From Candidatus Sysuiplasma superficiale (lineage in GTDB: Archaea; Thermoplasmatota; Thermoplasmata; Sysuiplasmatales; Sysuiplasmataceae): a stretch of DNA of 64,000 bases. This document shows positions 1 to 10,269 of the stretch, one piece after another. How positions within the stretch are numbered: position 1 is the stretch's first letter; each line of letters begins with the position of its first letter. The stretch lies in contig JAGVSJ010000006.1 of the NCBI GenBank assembly GCA_019720975.1, forward strand, positions 1 to 64,000, written 5' to 3'. The notes below the pieces were generated by a model. The model was not told the DNA's origin and made no database searches. It saw nothing but the letters and a program-made list of their open reading frames with translations. Made by a program: the position numbers and the translations under genes.

Positions 1-695
1 ATTAAGGCAAAATAACCGCCTTAACCCGAACAGACCAGAGAAGAGATGGTTCAACCGGCTATTTGTTAAACAGAGCAAGGTTTCAGTGTGCTGCTTCACG
101 CCAACCGCTTTGTTGAATCAGCAAAAGCCCAGATGCCAAAGCACCGGCTTAGTTTGACAGAATAAAGTGGTCCTGAAATGGGCGACCGAAAATGACGGAT
201 CCAACAGACATGAGAATGCAATGGGCTCCCAAATATTTGACTCCACTGAAAATGGCGGGAAGCTTCTGTCGCGGAACTTTTATATTTCGGATAATTGGGG
301 AAGCGGAAGGATACGCGAGACTCAACGCACCTTGTGGTGGCTTGACGATAATGCTCCTTTCCCGTAATCACCTACGCAGCCTGCAAATGATGTGAACGGA
401 AACTTCTGGTCATATTTCGAAGTTGAAGAAATTGAGTCCTTCCGTTCTGAATTGAAAGGAACGGGTATGACATTCAGACATGGTCCAGGGAGGGTTCCAT
501 GGAAATGGCTGCATGCCTATCCCTCCAAACCCGGATGGAAACGAAATAGGCATCATCCGTTCCTGAGGGCAAGGATTGAATATCAAACTATCCGAAAGGG
601 GCAATGGATGGCACGGCAAGATCAATGACGTTGCAGTGACCCTCTCTCGGTCGACGCACGTTGAACGTTGCATTGAACCAGGTCGCCCTGATACA
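1..695. other. Left-edge stretch with no supportable gene
   Basis: I see no convincing protein or RNA gene here. Short open frames exist on both strands, but none shows a recognisable motif or a start with a ribosome binding site, and they overlap each other in opposite directions. A 7-bp inverted repeat (TTAAGGC / GCCTTAA with a 9-nt loop, positions 2-24) lies at the very edge and could belong to a gene outside the window. The stretch could be a decayed gene or long regulatory DNA. Confidence 0.5.
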
Positions 696-1862
696 TCAAC
701 CTACCAAGGTTCTGCCCTCCCCAATAACTGTCACTGGCCATGCATCAAGTACAAATGGATCCCTGTTCCACACTACAAAGGATGATCTGCAGCCGCGCGC
801 CAGTCTGCCAATATCCCTGTGCCCAAGTATTTCAGCCGCATTCCCTGTTATCAGGGATATCGCCTCCTCCTTCGAAAGACCAAACCGTAAGAAGAACCTC
901 AGCTGCAGAAAGAGGTTGCGCTGCAGGACCACAGGATGGTCAGTCATGAGGCAGTATTTCAGACCGGATTCGGCTATGAACCTCACATTCTGCCACCGTT
1001 CGTGCTTGAGTTCTACCTTATAGGAAAAGGCATCCACGGGTCCGTAAATCACATTCATGCCTGCCCTCTTCACTTTCTCCCAGAGCTCCTTTGAATGCAC
1101 GTCGCCGGCATGATTGATGACAGCTTTGAAACCGAACTCCTTCACGAGATTTATCAGATTTACAATATCATCCTCTTTGTGGACATGGACCATCAGTGTC
1201 TGTTTCCCGCTGAGTATGTCCATGAGCGCCTCCTGATGCGGTTCTATTTCCTCAGCGGTCTTCTTTCTCTTCCTCAGAAGCACGGATGCCTTTCTTGCCT
1301 TGATCAGTTCGGATCTGAATATAGACATTGCACCCATCCTGGTTGTTGGTCTTGTTCCCTTCCATTCTGTCGTCGAACGGGGATTGTATCCAAGAGCGGC
1401 TTTCGTACCAGGCTGCGATACGATTGCATCCTGAATATCGCGCGCAAAATTCCTTATCAGGACTGTTTTCCCCCCTATGATGTTGCCGCTGCCCGGCATC
1501 ACGTGGGAGTAGAGAACACCATGCTCGATACTTTCCCTGAACGCAAAGTCGTCCATGTAAACGGAGTCAATGGCATTCACAAGGGGAAGCATTGAATCCA
1601 TGCGCTCATTTCCCTCTTCCTCATTGGACGGTTCACCGCTCCTGGCCAGGCCTATATGAGAGTGACCGTCAATGAATGCAGGTGTCACTACACCTTCGCC
1701 TATTAATTCACCTTCCGGCCTATCCCTTGTCAGCGACACAATTCTTGCGCCATCATAGTTCACATACACATTCTTCAGTGCAGTCCTTGACGTTCCGTCG
1801 TAAAGCAACGTTGCCTTTACTGAATTCATGACAGATGTAACGTTGTGATATTCAAAAAGCAT
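696..1862 (-). CDS. Amidohydrolase, imidazolonepropionase-related (COG1228-like)
   Basis: Predicted 388-residue cytoplasmic metal-dependent hydrolase of cyclic amides or related C-N bonds. Amidohydrolase metal ligands are visible: HSH at residues 67-69 after the typical FIDGHSH strand, H226/H228 in MVHVH, H251 in INHAG, and D308 in MTDHP. The segment PGSGNIIGGK (122-132) and the TRMG segment near 174 resemble the COG1228 amidohydrolases rather than dihydroorotases. The substrate cannot be read from sequence. A urocanase lies 5 kb away on the other strand, so a role in histidine breakdown is conceivable, but this does not look like classical HutI. The start could also be the internal Met12 (1829). 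It stands alone, divergent from the glycosyltransferase. Confidence 0.8.
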   Translation of the reverse strand: MLFEYHNVTSVMNSVKATLLYDGTSRTALKNVYVNYDGARIVSLTRDRPEGELIGEGVVTPAFIDGHSHIGLARSGEPSNEEEGNERMDSMLPLVNAIDSVYMDDFAFRESIEHGVLYSHVMPGSGNIIGGKTVLIRNFARDIQDAIVSQPGTKAALGYNPRSTTEWKGTRPTTRMGAMSIFRSELIKARKASVLLRKRKKTAEEIEPHQEALMDILSGKQTLMVHVHKEDDIVNLINLVKEFGFKAVINHAGDVHSKELWEKVKRAGMNVIYGPVDAFSYKVELKHERWQNVRFIAESGLKYCLMTDHPVVLQRNLFLQLRFFLRFGLSKEEAISLITGNAAEILGHRDIGRLARGCRSSFVVWNRDPFVLDAWPVTVIGEGRTLVG

Positions 1863-2223
1863 TTCCCTTTAGGTTAGAACGATGAAAATGGAAATAATGT
1901 CCGAGGTATTCATCCCCTGCGGTCATAGAACCCGAGGTGAATGAATGCCATCAGCGCTCCGGGAAGGCAAACAGGGAACTGCTACTGAACCGAGATTGGA
2001 CATCCCCCGGTAAATTCAGTGTATCAGACAGGATGGCAAGAGGCATCCAATGAACGGCAAGCTGTCTTAAAAAGGCATGGGGAAGAACGCCTTTCCGGTC
2101 CTTTCCTTGAGTGATGCAGCAGACTGTGATTTGCTGCTTACAGCAGTGTTGATATGAAGGTTCTGCCCAGGCAGCCTTCAGAAACGGATTAACAATATAT
2201 AGGCCGATCGGATACAAAATGCG
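1863..2223. other. Divergent intergenic region
   Basis: About 360 bp between two divergent genes. It carries a TATA-like box for the rightward glycosyltransferase and an AT-rich patch near 1888-1898 that could serve the leftward amidohydrolase. A leftward open frame of 88 codons is present, but its composition and lack of any motif make it unconvincing. Confidence 0.5.
2194..2202 (+). promoter_or_regulatory. TATA box of the glycosyltransferase gene
   Basis: AATATATAG centred about 26 nt before the GTG start at 2224. This spacing would put transcription start at or next to the start codon, so the mRNA is probably leaderless. Confidence 0.55.
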
Positions 2224-3393
2224 GTGTCAATTTTATCAACACTTGTGATAATAGTCCTGTCGCTATTCGCCCTGTATTCGTTCATATCCCTCGGCACAGT
2301 CTATCTGCTTGCAGTAAACACTGACAATCTGGACAAACACTGTTCCGGAATTGTCAGGCCTGATGACACAGACAATCCGCTGGTGAGTGTCATAATCCCC
2401 TGCAGAAACGAGTCTGACGGCATCAGGCAGTGCATAGCCTCTGTTCTGGAGCAGAGTTACAGAAGCATTGAGATAATTGTTGTTGATGGTAACTCTGATG
2501 ACGGGACCTGGGAAATAATTGGTGAATTCGGGGACAGGATTCAGGCCATCAGGGAGGAGGAAAAACCCGAGGGGTGGACAGGTAAGAACTGGGCCGCCTA
2601 TCTGGGTTACAAGAGATCGCGGGGCAGCATACTGCTCTTCCTGGACGGCGATATGGTGCTGGGCAGGGATGCTGTCCTGAGGAGCATGGACTCAATGCAG
2701 ACCGAAAGGATTGATCTCCTCTCACTCGGACCCGAAATGGAGATGAAAAGTTTCTGGGAAAGACTGATTCTCCCGCTTTTTGCGCAGTTCATCATGCTGC
2801 TGTACATGCCACCGCTGATGAACAGGGACAGGGGCAGACGGTCGATGGCAAATGGTCAGTTCCTCATGTGCAGGAGAGAAGCCTACGAAAAATCCGGGAC
2901 GCATGAAGCGATAAAAACGAAGATTGTGGAGGACGTGAATCTTTCAAGGAAGTTCAGGGAAAACGGATATCGCATTCGATTCTACTGGGCAAGCCAGTAT
3001 CTGAGGACTCGTATGTACAGGGATTTGGGAGAGATGTGGGAAGGGCTCGTGAGAGACATACAGGGAGAGACAGGAAGACGTTACCATCTCTACCTCCTGA
3101 ACATGCTCTACATAATTTTCACTTTCTACTTTCCAGTCTGGGCTGTGATATACTTTTCAGTGGCGGGGAATGTCCTCCTCACACTGATTGCGGCTGTGTC
3201 AATCGTCTTTGTATTGCTCAGAATGCTCGTCTTCCAGGTGGGAACAGGCAGCCCTAATTGGCTGGCCCTGATATTCCCTTTCTCAACGACCATATATCTC
3301 GCAATGGTTGCAGCGGCCTTCGCCCGTGCACTGACAGGTACTCCAGTTGTGTGGAAGAAAAGGCATTATCCGATGTCGTATGTGCGAAAGTGA
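2224..3393 (+). CDS. Membrane glycosyltransferase, family 2
   Basis: A 389-residue GT2 (GT-A fold) enzyme, predicted to move a sugar from a nucleotide donor to a lipid or lipid-linked acceptor at the cytoplasmic face of the membrane. Visible: an N-terminal membrane helix (about 5-30), the GT2 opening VSVIIPCRNE (54-63), the donor/metal DGD motif (141-143), NGQF (210-213), an ED pair (236-237) for the catalytic base, and several hydrophobic segments in the last 100 residues. The layout, including WTGKNWA near 118, resembles carotenoid or hopanoid-associated GT2 enzymes, but the acceptor is not known. Translation starts at GTG; no Shine-Dalgarno is needed if the transcript is leaderless. Confidence 0.85.
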   Translation: MSILSTLVIIVLSLFALYSFISLGTVYLLAVNTDNLDKHCSGIVRPDDTDNPLVSVIIPCRNESDGIRQCIASVLEQSYRSIEIIVVDGNSDDGTWEIIGEFGDRIQAIREEEKPEGWTGKNWAAYLGYKRSRGSILLFLDGDMVLGRDAVLRSMDSMQTERIDLLSLGPEMEMKSFWERLILPLFAQFIMLLYMPPLMNRDRGRRSMANGQFLMCRREAYEKSGTHEAIKTKIVEDVNLSRKFRENGYRIRFYWASQYLRTRMYRDLGEMWEGLVRDIQGETGRRYHLYLLNMLYIIFTFYFPVWAVIYFSVAGNVLLTLIAAVSIVFVLLRMLVFQVGTGSPNWLALIFPFSTTIYLAMVAAAFARALTGTPVVWKKRHYPMSYVRK

Positions 3394-3430
3394 GATCACA
3401 TGCCTCACTGCCTCTTCAGGACAGGATACC

Positions 3431-4558
3431 TCACGGAACTGCTGGAAGATGAAGCAATGCGAACATTACATTTCCGAGTATATATGTGGCTGCTGCCGCA
3501 CCGAGAGTCAGACCGACCGTTTCGGCAACCTTCTTCTTCACAGAGGTGTCTGACGAGAGTGCGATTATGGTTGCAGCAGTGGTCTGCGCAAGAGCTACAG
3601 CTATTACAGAAAAGACAAGGCCTACCGTTCCACCTACAAATGCAAAGGGCAGTATCGGAAATGCCGAACCAATCAGGTAGAATATGCCTGTCTGTATTCC
3701 GGCACGCCTGGGATTTTCATTTGTTTCCCTGGATCTGCCAAGTTTGTTGCGCACAAAGAATTCGGTTGCCATTTCACTGTTTTCAGACATGGATTTGGCT
3801 GCCTGTTCCGTATAGCTGCCATCGAGACCCATTTCCGCGAACAGTGCCTTAAGCCTGGCGACACGCTCGTCCTTTCCAGCAAGTTCTATTTCCCTGGCAA
3901 CCCTGTCCGTCTGCTTCTTTCCCACTTCTATATGTGCCTTGGTAGACATGTAGGCTCCAATCGCCATGGAAAGTGTGCCAGATATACCGACGACCAGCCC
4001 CCCGGCCGCAACAAGTACCGGTGTATGAACAATGGGTACAAGACCAGCAACAGCGGCGAGAACTTCAACAAGTCCATCGCTCATGCCATAAAATACATCC
4101 CTGATGGATTCAAGAGTGTTGGAAACACCGCTCAGCTGAGATGCAAAATATTCTTCGTGAAGTATCTCATCCTTCACAATCGACTGAAGCTTTTCCCTGT
4201 CAGATGCCTCAAGAGACTGGTTCATCAGGAAATTGCTGTACTCCCTGATAACAGACTCCTCCCCCCGTTCAAAAAGTCTTATCACGAGTGACAGACCTAT
4301 AATTCTCCTCAGGAATTTCATCAGTGATGTCCTGTATTTCGGGTACCTGTAGTCGGAGTCAGGTGCACCCATTTTCCTCAAAAAGTACTTCCAGAATTCT
4401 GCATGCGATTTTTCCATGTCTCCGAGCTTTGTAAGGACCTTTCCCCTTTCGCTGTTTCCTTCCCCTTTTCCGAGAGTCGAATAAATCTCTGCATCCTTCA
4501 TCTCGTCCCTGTAAAACCAGGTTGCCTTCCTCACCGCTTCTTTTGACACCGATTCCAT
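3431..4558 (-). CDS. Ferritin-like domain fused to VIT1/CCC1-type iron/manganese transporter
   Basis: A 375-residue fusion. Residues 1-140 form a rubrerythrin/ferritin-like helical bundle with candidate iron ligands E19, E24, E49 and H52, then E131, H134 and E135/E136. Residues 150-375 form a VIT1/CCC1 membrane transporter, beginning DGLVEVLAAV, with helices near 165-205, 290-330 and 345-370. Proteins of this design (MbfA-like) bind ferrous iron with the ferritin part and export or store Fe2+ or Mn2+. It probably protects against iron overload. It is monocistronic and convergent with the upstream glycosyltransferase. The direction of transport is inferred from the family. Confidence 0.85.
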   Translation of the reverse strand: MESVSKEAVRKATWFYRDEMKDAEIYSTLGKGEGNSERGKVLTKLGDMEKSHAEFWKYFLRKMGAPDSDYRYPKYRTSLMKFLRRIIGLSLVIRLFERGEESVIREYSNFLMNQSLEASDREKLQSIVKDEILHEEYFASQLSGVSNTLESIRDVFYGMSDGLVEVLAAVAGLVPIVHTPVLVAAGGLVVGISGTLSMAIGAYMSTKAHIEVGKKQTDRVAREIELAGKDERVARLKALFAEMGLDGSYTEQAAKSMSENSEMATEFFVRNKLGRSRETNENPRRAGIQTGIFYLIGSAFPILPFAFVGGTVGLVFSVIAVALAQTTAATIIALSSDTSVKKKVAETVGLTLGAAAATYILGNVMFALLHLPAVP

Positions 4559-4764
4559 CTATTTCCAGCTCTCCGAACAACTCACCCCACCATTATAAAA
4601 ATTTTTGCGGCTGTTAAATGCACTCCTGCCTGTTCAGTCGGAATCGATATGGTGGGACCGGATGGCCATCCTGAAGCGCTGCTGCATAGCATTGCATTCA
4701 CAAAAGTGTTAAGTCATAACATTCGATATATTCCAATGGCTGAAACGGTTACGGAAGTATTCGA

Positions 4765-6801
4765 TTGAAAGACAGGCCAGAAACAAAGGTTGTATTCTTC
4801 GCATTCACTGTAATATTGATACTTGTCCTCAATGTACCACTTCAGCGCTCTACGGATCGAGTGCATACATGGATCGCTGAGGATACAGCTTATTTCCCTG
4901 CTCATCTCACCGCTTTGCGACACCCGCAGGTCGCTGCGAAGGGCGGGAATGCAGTATCACTGCCTGAGACTGAAGTGATGACTGTTGATTCCAACCTTAC
5001 ATTTACGAATGGCAGTTATGAGATATCGAACAGAACACTCATCATTGATTCGACAGTTTTACATCGCATTTCAATTCGCCTGAAAAATTCCACGCTGTTG
5101 CTTGAGAACTCAACGCTTGAACTGAATGCGACTTTAGCCGGCAGCTATCCCTTCAGACTGTATGGAAACAATTCGACCCTGATAGTCAGCAGAAGCAAAC
5201 TGATTGACAGCCCTGCAGCCGGGAGATCCGGTTCAGTCATTCAAATGGCGTTTTCCACAATAATCATTGGCAATGCAATACTGACATCCTCCTCAGGTTC
5301 AGCCTGGGAGAAAGGAAGGGGTGCAGTAAAGGTATACAACAGCTATCTCTACGGGAATGGAACGAATGTCAGAGTTTCTGGTGCCACAGGTCTTTTGATT
5401 TCGGGAACAACAATCATTGAAAACGGGACACTGACTAACGAAAGTTACAGCGCAAGCGGCGCAATAGAGGCATCATCTACTGGGAATTTGCTGCTCGAAA
5501 ATAGCTCGATATATATCTACCACGAAGACCTGGAATACGGTCTTTATGCCGAAAATACGGAATCAGCGGCAATCAACAACACATATTTTTCATTCAATAA
5601 CATCAACAGTTCAGTAGCAAATTTCGATAAGTACGGAATTGCAGTCATTGCCTCTTCATCTGTGTATGCGGACGGAGACATATTAAGTGGAAATTCCATA
5701 TCTCTGTCAATAACAGGGTCCAAGAACATCCTGCTTGAAAGTCTGAGAATGAACTTCAGCTATGAAGGCATCGTACTCACAAGGGATGGTTCTGTAGACA
5801 TATCCTCGACAGAGTTCGCTGGGGGGACTTATGCCGCCTTCATTTCACTAAGTCTTGGCATAAGAATTCAGGACAGCTACGTTTCTGGAAGCCTCTTTGG
5901 ACTGAGACTGTCAGATGTCAGAGGAGCATTACTGGAGAACATATTTGAGCAATTTGTCATATCTGCTCTCCAGATAGTGGAGAGTTCCGATATAAGGATC
6001 GAATCGATGGCTGCTGAGCTTGTACCATACGAATTCAATTTCCTTGAGTTTTTTGGCATAACGGAGGCGCTGTCATATGACGTCAACATAACAGGGGTAA
6101 GGCTGCTTACGGAACCGGACGCATCCGGGGGTTTCATTGACGGCATATCCCTGCTTTACGCAAACAATTCAACGCTGGGCGATTCGCATATCCTGTTCTC
6201 AGGGGAGTTCGTATCAACTGCCATATCGGTTTACGGATCTGAAAATGACACCGTTTACAATTCGACTGTCATTTCAGAAGGAACCTCAGGAGATACAGGA
6301 CTGCGGCTTTACAATTCAACAGCAAACGATGTATCCTCAGCGGAGATAGGGCTCATCGGGCAGCAGGCGCTTCTTCTGCAGAACTCTCCCGGCAATTCAT
6401 TCAGTGACCTTCAGCTTTACGTGGACGGAACTTCAACCACTGGAATATATATGTACGATTCAAACGACAATACATTCAGCGGCACAAGCATAACTTCAGA
6501 AGGGTACAATTCAGAGACGGGCATCACATTCCAGAATTCGAGTGACAACTCATTTAAACAGACATACCTGCTGCTGACAGGATCCTTTGCGTTTCAGACG
6601 CTGGTGAAGAGCATGGATTCGGTCGGTAACAGGTTTTCAGGTTTCACCTACTATTCCGCATATGTGAATCTGAAATGGATGATCGCATCCTTTTCACTTT
6701 CATTCATGGCTGCAGCCGGGACGGTTGTTGCAGCCATACCGCGGAAGAAACGGCTGATGACCAGAGCCGAAGAGAGAATATACAGCAGAATGAAACTGTA
6801 A
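4765..6801 (+). CDS. Secreted, membrane-anchored beta-helix (NosD/PbH1-type) surface protein
   Basis: A 678-residue predicted extracellular protein. It has an N-terminal hydrophobic signal or anchor (about 9-26), a long Ser/Thr/Asn-rich body of short repeats of the type N-(S/T)-T-hydrophobic that fits a right-handed parallel beta-helix, with many N-x-S/T glycosylation sequons, and a C-terminal transmembrane helix (about 635-655) followed by a basic tail (PRKKR). It is probably a cell-surface glycoprotein anchored at the C terminus. NosD-like beta-helices bind or modify carbohydrates, but I see no catalytic signature. The start is TTG; a TATA-like GATATATTC sits about 35 nt upstream. No partner gene is evident. 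Confidence 0.75.
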   Translation: MKDRPETKVVFFAFTVILILVLNVPLQRSTDRVHTWIAEDTAYFPAHLTALRHPQVAAKGGNAVSLPETEVMTVDSNLTFTNGSYEISNRTLIIDSTVLHRISIRLKNSTLLLENSTLELNATLAGSYPFRLYGNNSTLIVSRSKLIDSPAAGRSGSVIQMAFSTIIIGNAILTSSSGSAWEKGRGAVKVYNSYLYGNGTNVRVSGATGLLISGTTIIENGTLTNESYSASGAIEASSTGNLLLENSSIYIYHEDLEYGLYAENTESAAINNTYFSFNNINSSVANFDKYGIAVIASSSVYADGDILSGNSISLSITGSKNILLESLRMNFSYEGIVLTRDGSVDISSTEFAGGTYAAFISLSLGIRIQDSYVSGSLFGLRLSDVRGALLENIFEQFVISALQIVESSDIRIESMAAELVPYEFNFLEFFGITEALSYDVNITGVRLLTEPDASGGFIDGISLLYANNSTLGDSHILFSGEFVSTAISVYGSENDTVYNSTVISEGTSGDTGLRLYNSTANDVSSAEIGLIGQQALLLQNSPGNSFSDLQLYVDGTSTTGIYMYDSNDNTFSGTSITSEGYNSETGITFQNSSDNSFKQTYLLLTGSFAFQTLVKSMDSVGNRFSGFTYYSAYVNLKWMIASFSLSFMAAAGTVVAAIPRKKRLMTRAEERIYSRMKL

Positions 6802-6898
6802 CAGCGAATTGAGAAGATGGCTATGGAGATGCGATCCTCTCACAGATAAGCTGATTGCTGCACAGGTTTTAAAACAGGAAGTATATCGAGTAACCGCC

Positions 6899-8554
6899 AT
6901 GGAAAAGAGAACAATAAGAGCACCGCGCGGAAACAAGCTGAATTGCAAGGGGTGGGGACAGGAGGCTGCACTTCGGCTACTTATGAATAACCTGGATCCG
7001 GAAGTTGCGAAGGATCCTGACAACCTGATAGTCTACGGTGGAAGAGGGAAGGCCGCAAGGAACTGGGAAGCCTATGACAGGATTGTAGAATCACTCCGGA
7101 CTATGGAGAACGATGAAACTCTGCTGATTCAGTCTGGGAAACCGGTTGGCCTGTTCAGAACAGGAGAAGAGATGCCCAGGGTGCTGATAGTGAATGCACA
7201 GATCGTTCCAAAGTTCGCCACGGACGAAATATTCTGGGATCTTGAGGCGAAGGGTCTTACCATGTATGGTCAGATGACCGCAGGCTCATGGATATACATA
7301 GGTACACAGGGAATTCTTCAGGGCACATATGAGACGCTGCATGCACTCAGTGTGAAGGAGTTTGATTCGGAGACACTTGAGGGTAAGTGGATTCTCTCTT
7401 CGGGTCTCGGCGAAATGGGAGGGGCCCAGGCGCTTGCCATAACAATGAATGGCGGAGTGGGCGTGATAGTGGAGGTCGACAGAACAAAAATTTTCAGAAG
7501 AATAGGTGACAAGTATCTCGACTGCTGGACAGACAGTCTGGACGAGGCTCTGAAACTGAAGGATGAGGCGCTTTCCTCGGGAAAACCGCTTTCCATCGGT
7601 TTGCTCGGCAATGCTGCGGAGGTATATACAGAACTGATGAAGAGAGAGATTGTCCCTGATATAGTGACGGATCAGACGGCTGCACACGACATAGATGAGG
7701 GATACATACCGGCAGGAGTGGGCCTTGAGGAGGCCGCAATGATGAGGAAGGAGAGCCCCGAGGAATACAGGCGTGCCGTTTATACCAGCATTGTTATGGA
7801 AACAGATGCAATGATATGGTTCAAGAGCAGGGGATCAAAGGTCTTTGACTACGGAAACAACATAAGAACGAGAGCGATGGAGGGGGGTCTTCAGAGTGCG
7901 TTCGAGATTGAAGGTTACGTTCCAGCATATCTCAGAGATCTGTTCTCTGTTGGTTCCGGTCCATTTAGATGGGTCGCGCTATCCGGGGAGGAGAGCGACA
8001 TAAGAAGGATAGACAGAGCGATCATCGAGGAGTTTGATGACGATCACCTGAAAAAATGGATAAGGCTTGCCGGTGAGAAAGTCCACTTCCAGGGGCTGCC
8101 GGCCAGAATATGCTATATGAAATACGGTGACAGGGAAAAGATGGGTCTGCTGATAAATAGGCTGGTGCACGACGGGGAGGTAACAGCTCCGGTGGCGATA
8201 GGCAGGGATCACCATGACACAGGATCTGTTGCCAGCCCTTACAGAGAAACAGAGAAGATGAAGGACGGAAGCGACGCCATCGCAGACTGGCCCATACTCA
8301 ATGCTCTTCTCAATGCAATATCCGGCGCGACGTGGGTGTCGGTACATCATGGCGGCGGGACAGGAATAGGCAATTCCATCCATGCGGGAATGGTTGTGGT
8401 CGCGGATGGAACCGACAAACAGGGAAGAAAGATCTCAAGTGTATTGAATTCCGATCCTGGAATAGGCCTCATACGCCATGCGGATGCGGGATATGAAAAA
8501 TCAATAGAGGCGATAAGGAAAGGGGTCAGATTCCGCTATCCATACGGCGACTGA
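6899..8554 (+). CDS. hutU: Urocanate hydratase
   Basis: Urocanase converts urocanate to 4-imidazolone-5-propionate, the second step of histidine degradation, using tightly bound NAD+. The 551-residue length from this ATG matches the family (about 550). Visible are the N-terminal core ([12 protein letters not shown]), the NAD-binding GLGEMGGAQ near 169, and FQGLPARIC near 396-404, whose Cys matches the conserved active-site cysteine. The frame is open for 30 more codons upstream, but the family start and an AT-rich box (GTTTTAAAAC) about 30 nt ahead favour 6899. No hutH, hutI or hutG is adjacent, so the pathway must be completed elsewhere or be partial. The gene ends 2 bp before convergent pelota. 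Confidence 0.95.
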   Translation: MEKRTIRAPRGNKLNCKGWGQEAALRLLMNNLDPEVAKDPDNLIVYGGRGKAARNWEAYDRIVESLRTMENDETLLIQSGKPVGLFRTGEEMPRVLIVNAQIVPKFATDEIFWDLEAKGLTMYGQMTAGSWIYIGTQGILQGTYETLHALSVKEFDSETLEGKWILSSGLGEMGGAQALAITMNGGVGVIVEVDRTKIFRRIGDKYLDCWTDSLDEALKLKDEALSSGKPLSIGLLGNAAEVYTELMKREIVPDIVTDQTAAHDIDEGYIPAGVGLEEAAMMRKESPEEYRRAVYTSIVMETDAMIWFKSRGSKVFDYGNNIRTRAMEGGLQSAFEIEGYVPAYLRDLFSVGSGPFRWVALSGEESDIRRIDRAIIEEFDDDHLKKWIRLAGEKVHFQGLPARICYMKYGDREKMGLLINRLVHDGEVTAPVAIGRDHHDTGSVASPYRETEKMKDGSDAIADWPILNALLNAISGATWVSVHHGGGTGIGNSIHAGMVVVADGTDKQGRKISSVLNSDPGIGLIRHADAGYEKSIEAIRKGVRFRYPYGD

Positions 8555-8556
8555 TG

Positions 8557-9591
8557 TCACTGCCATGTCCTGTATCTCAGCACAGCAGCTATGCCTCCAA
8601 GACCGTCAAGCTGTTTTCCCGATTCCCATCTGGAGGTCACTATGAAGATCTCACCTGCCTTTTCCTCCGCAGTACGCATCATGGATTCAATCTCCCTGTC
8701 CCTCAGCAGTCTGTCTGTGAGAACGAGTTTCTTGACCGCCCCCGCCTCGAGCGCCTTCCTCACACCTTCCACACCGTAAACAACGGGTCCATTTCTCGAT
8801 ATTCCCTCCATGATTTCGTTAACTGCCTTCACCTCTTCTGACATCCTCGCATCCTGAAGAAGCCTCGAGTTCTCCGGCTTGGAAAGGGCTTCCCTGATAC
8901 CTGCCATTCCACCCTGGCCTGTCTGGATGACCTGCGCATCGGAAAACAGTGAAGGTTCCACTTCCCTTGCCTTACGCAGAAAATCCTCCTTTATGAAACC
9001 GGGGCCGGCTACCAGCACAGGCATTTTTGGGAGCGCTCTGACCTGCTTTATGGTTTCCATATAGAGGTCGTCTCTTACTGCACTTGTACCTTCCTCCTTT
9101 GATTCCCTTCCATGTATGACCGCGATTTCATCCACACCGAAACTCTTCACGACTGCAATGGTTGCCTCTCCGTGTTCAATGGATATGCATATGAAACGTG
9201 AACTGCCTTTTCCCTCGACAGCCTCCCGTATCCGTTCCAGATCGTGCCTGTGCCATTCCTCCTTCTCTATGATTATATCTGATCCCTCTTCAATATTGAA
9301 TGTGTGGAAGGAACCCGTACCGAACTCCGCATCAACAATCCGGCCCGTAACCCTCAGAACATTCTGAAAATCCATGAACTCGACCCTGTCGACAACAACT
9401 GTCAGAAATAACCTTACCTTGGGCTCTCTCTGCGCCCTGACAGCGTCCTCCCTTGCCTCTTCTCTTCTGAAGGTGTATCCCTTTACCCTGTCACCCGGCC
9501 TTATGATGTTGGAAAGATGCCACAGATCGTCAGGGTTTGTGACAAGCACCTTGATCTCGCCCGTTCTTGGATTCTGGCTCAACAGACGCAT
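8557..9591 (-). CDS. pelA: mRNA surveillance protein pelota (Dom34)
   Basis: A 344-residue archaeal pelota, the partner of aEF1A and ABCE1 in ribosome rescue: it enters the A site of stalled ribosomes and promotes splitting. The protein covers the Sm-like N-terminal domain (1-130, with NPDDLWHLSN and the PGDRVKGYT strand), the central eRF1-like domain 2 (about 135-260, VLVAGPGFIKEDF) and the L7Ae-like domain 3 (about 265-340, GVRKALEAGAVKKLVLTD). There is no GGQ, as expected for pelota. It starts at ATG behind GGTGGC and is the last gene of a metG-PHP-pelA operon, 15 bp after the PHP gene. ABCE1 is encoded 5 kb away on the other strand. Confidence 0.95.
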   Translation of the reverse strand: MRLLSQNPRTGEIKVLVTNPDDLWHLSNIIRPGDRVKGYTFRREEAREDAVRAQREPKVRLFLTVVVDRVEFMDFQNVLRVTGRIVDAEFGTGSFHTFNIEEGSDIIIEKEEWHRHDLERIREAVEGKGSSRFICISIEHGEATIAVVKSFGVDEIAVIHGRESKEEGTSAVRDDLYMETIKQVRALPKMPVLVAGPGFIKEDFLRKAREVEPSLFSDAQVIQTGQGGMAGIREALSKPENSRLLQDARMSEEVKAVNEIMEGISRNGPVVYGVEGVRKALEAGAVKKLVLTDRLLRDREIESMMRTAEEKAGEIFIVTSRWESGKQLDGLGGIAAVLRYRTWQ

Positions 9592-9606
9592 GCAGCCACC
9601 ACAGGT

Positions 9607-10269
9607 TCAGATGTGCTTTCCTCTTCTGCCTGCATATTCACGCACAATCTTAATCGTTGTCCGTACGGAACCGGCGACTGATTGACCTCTGCCTTCGGCT
9701 CTGCTCTTTCCGGAGCCAATGGACTGCAGTATATCCGATTGACTGAGACCTTCTCCTTCAACAACTGTATACGCCCTTCCGGCTTCATGCGGAAAATGTG
9801 AATCGCTGCCACCAGTCTCCCCCATACCTGCGGCACGGGCAAACAGTTCCGCGCGCCTGTTCCTTGAGCTGTGATTCCGGCCGTTTACTGTTTCAATTGC
9901 GTTTACACGCAGTCCTTTCAACACTGTCTGACCTGCGCCGGTACCCATCCTGAACGGGTGGGAGGGAACAGCGACACCTCCCAGTTCCTGAACCTTCTCA
10001 ACTGCTTCTGCCATCGCTATACCTCTTGGAATATCCTCCCTTATACCCAGGCAGAGAAGATGCCCGTCGGCGGTTGAGAGTTCACACCCTGTTATTACCA
10101 CAATACCCGTCTTCACCATTGAAAGCGCCGCAATTGAACCTCTAACAGTATTGTGGTCGGTGACGGCTATCGCGTCCATTCCCGCAAGTATTGCCGCCTT
10201 CAGCAGCGTTCCGACATCAGTCATCGAGTCCGGACTGTACAGGGAGTGAGTGTGTGCATCTATCTTCAT
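9607..10269 (-). CDS. PHP-domain metal-dependent phosphoesterase
   Basis: A 220-residue PHP-fold hydrolase, predicted to cleave phosphoester bonds with a two- or three-metal centre. Ligands visible: HTH at residues 6-8, ITDH-type VTDHNT near 37-41, the E in GCELS near 64, and SHPFR near 103. GGSDSHFPHEAG near 155 supplies the last Asp-x-His. The protein is a stand-alone PHP domain of the usual length, so it may act on nucleotides, on inositol-type phosphates or as an exonuclease; the substrate cannot be assigned. Its ATG overlaps the metG stop (ATGA), implying translational coupling, and pelA follows after 15 bp. Confidence 0.85.
   Translation of the reverse strand: MKIDAHTHSLYSPDSMTDVGTLLKAAILAGMDAIAVTDHNTVRGSIAALSMVKTGIVVITGCELSTADGHLLCLGIREDIPRGIAMAEAVEKVQELGGVAVPSHPFRMGTGAGQTVLKGLRVNAIETVNGRNHSSRNRRAELFARAAGMGETGGSDSHFPHEAGRAYTVVEGEGLSQSDILQSIGSGKSRAEGRGQSVAGSVRTTIKIVREYAGRRGKHI

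Noticed and set aside
96..628. Overlapping short open frames near the left edge
   Set aside because: They lie on both strands over the same bases, have no motif and no ribosome binding site, and their composition is not like the neighbouring genes.
696..1862. HutI imidazolonepropionase by proximity to hutU
   Set aside because: The sequence fits the wider COG1228 amidohydrolase group with the G-S-G-N-I-I-G-G-K segment, not the HutI pattern, and it is on the opposite strand 5 kb away.
1951..2217. Leftward 88-codon frame between the amidohydrolase and the glycosyltransferase
   Set aside because: It covers the promoter region of the glycosyltransferase and has no recognisable domain or start signal.
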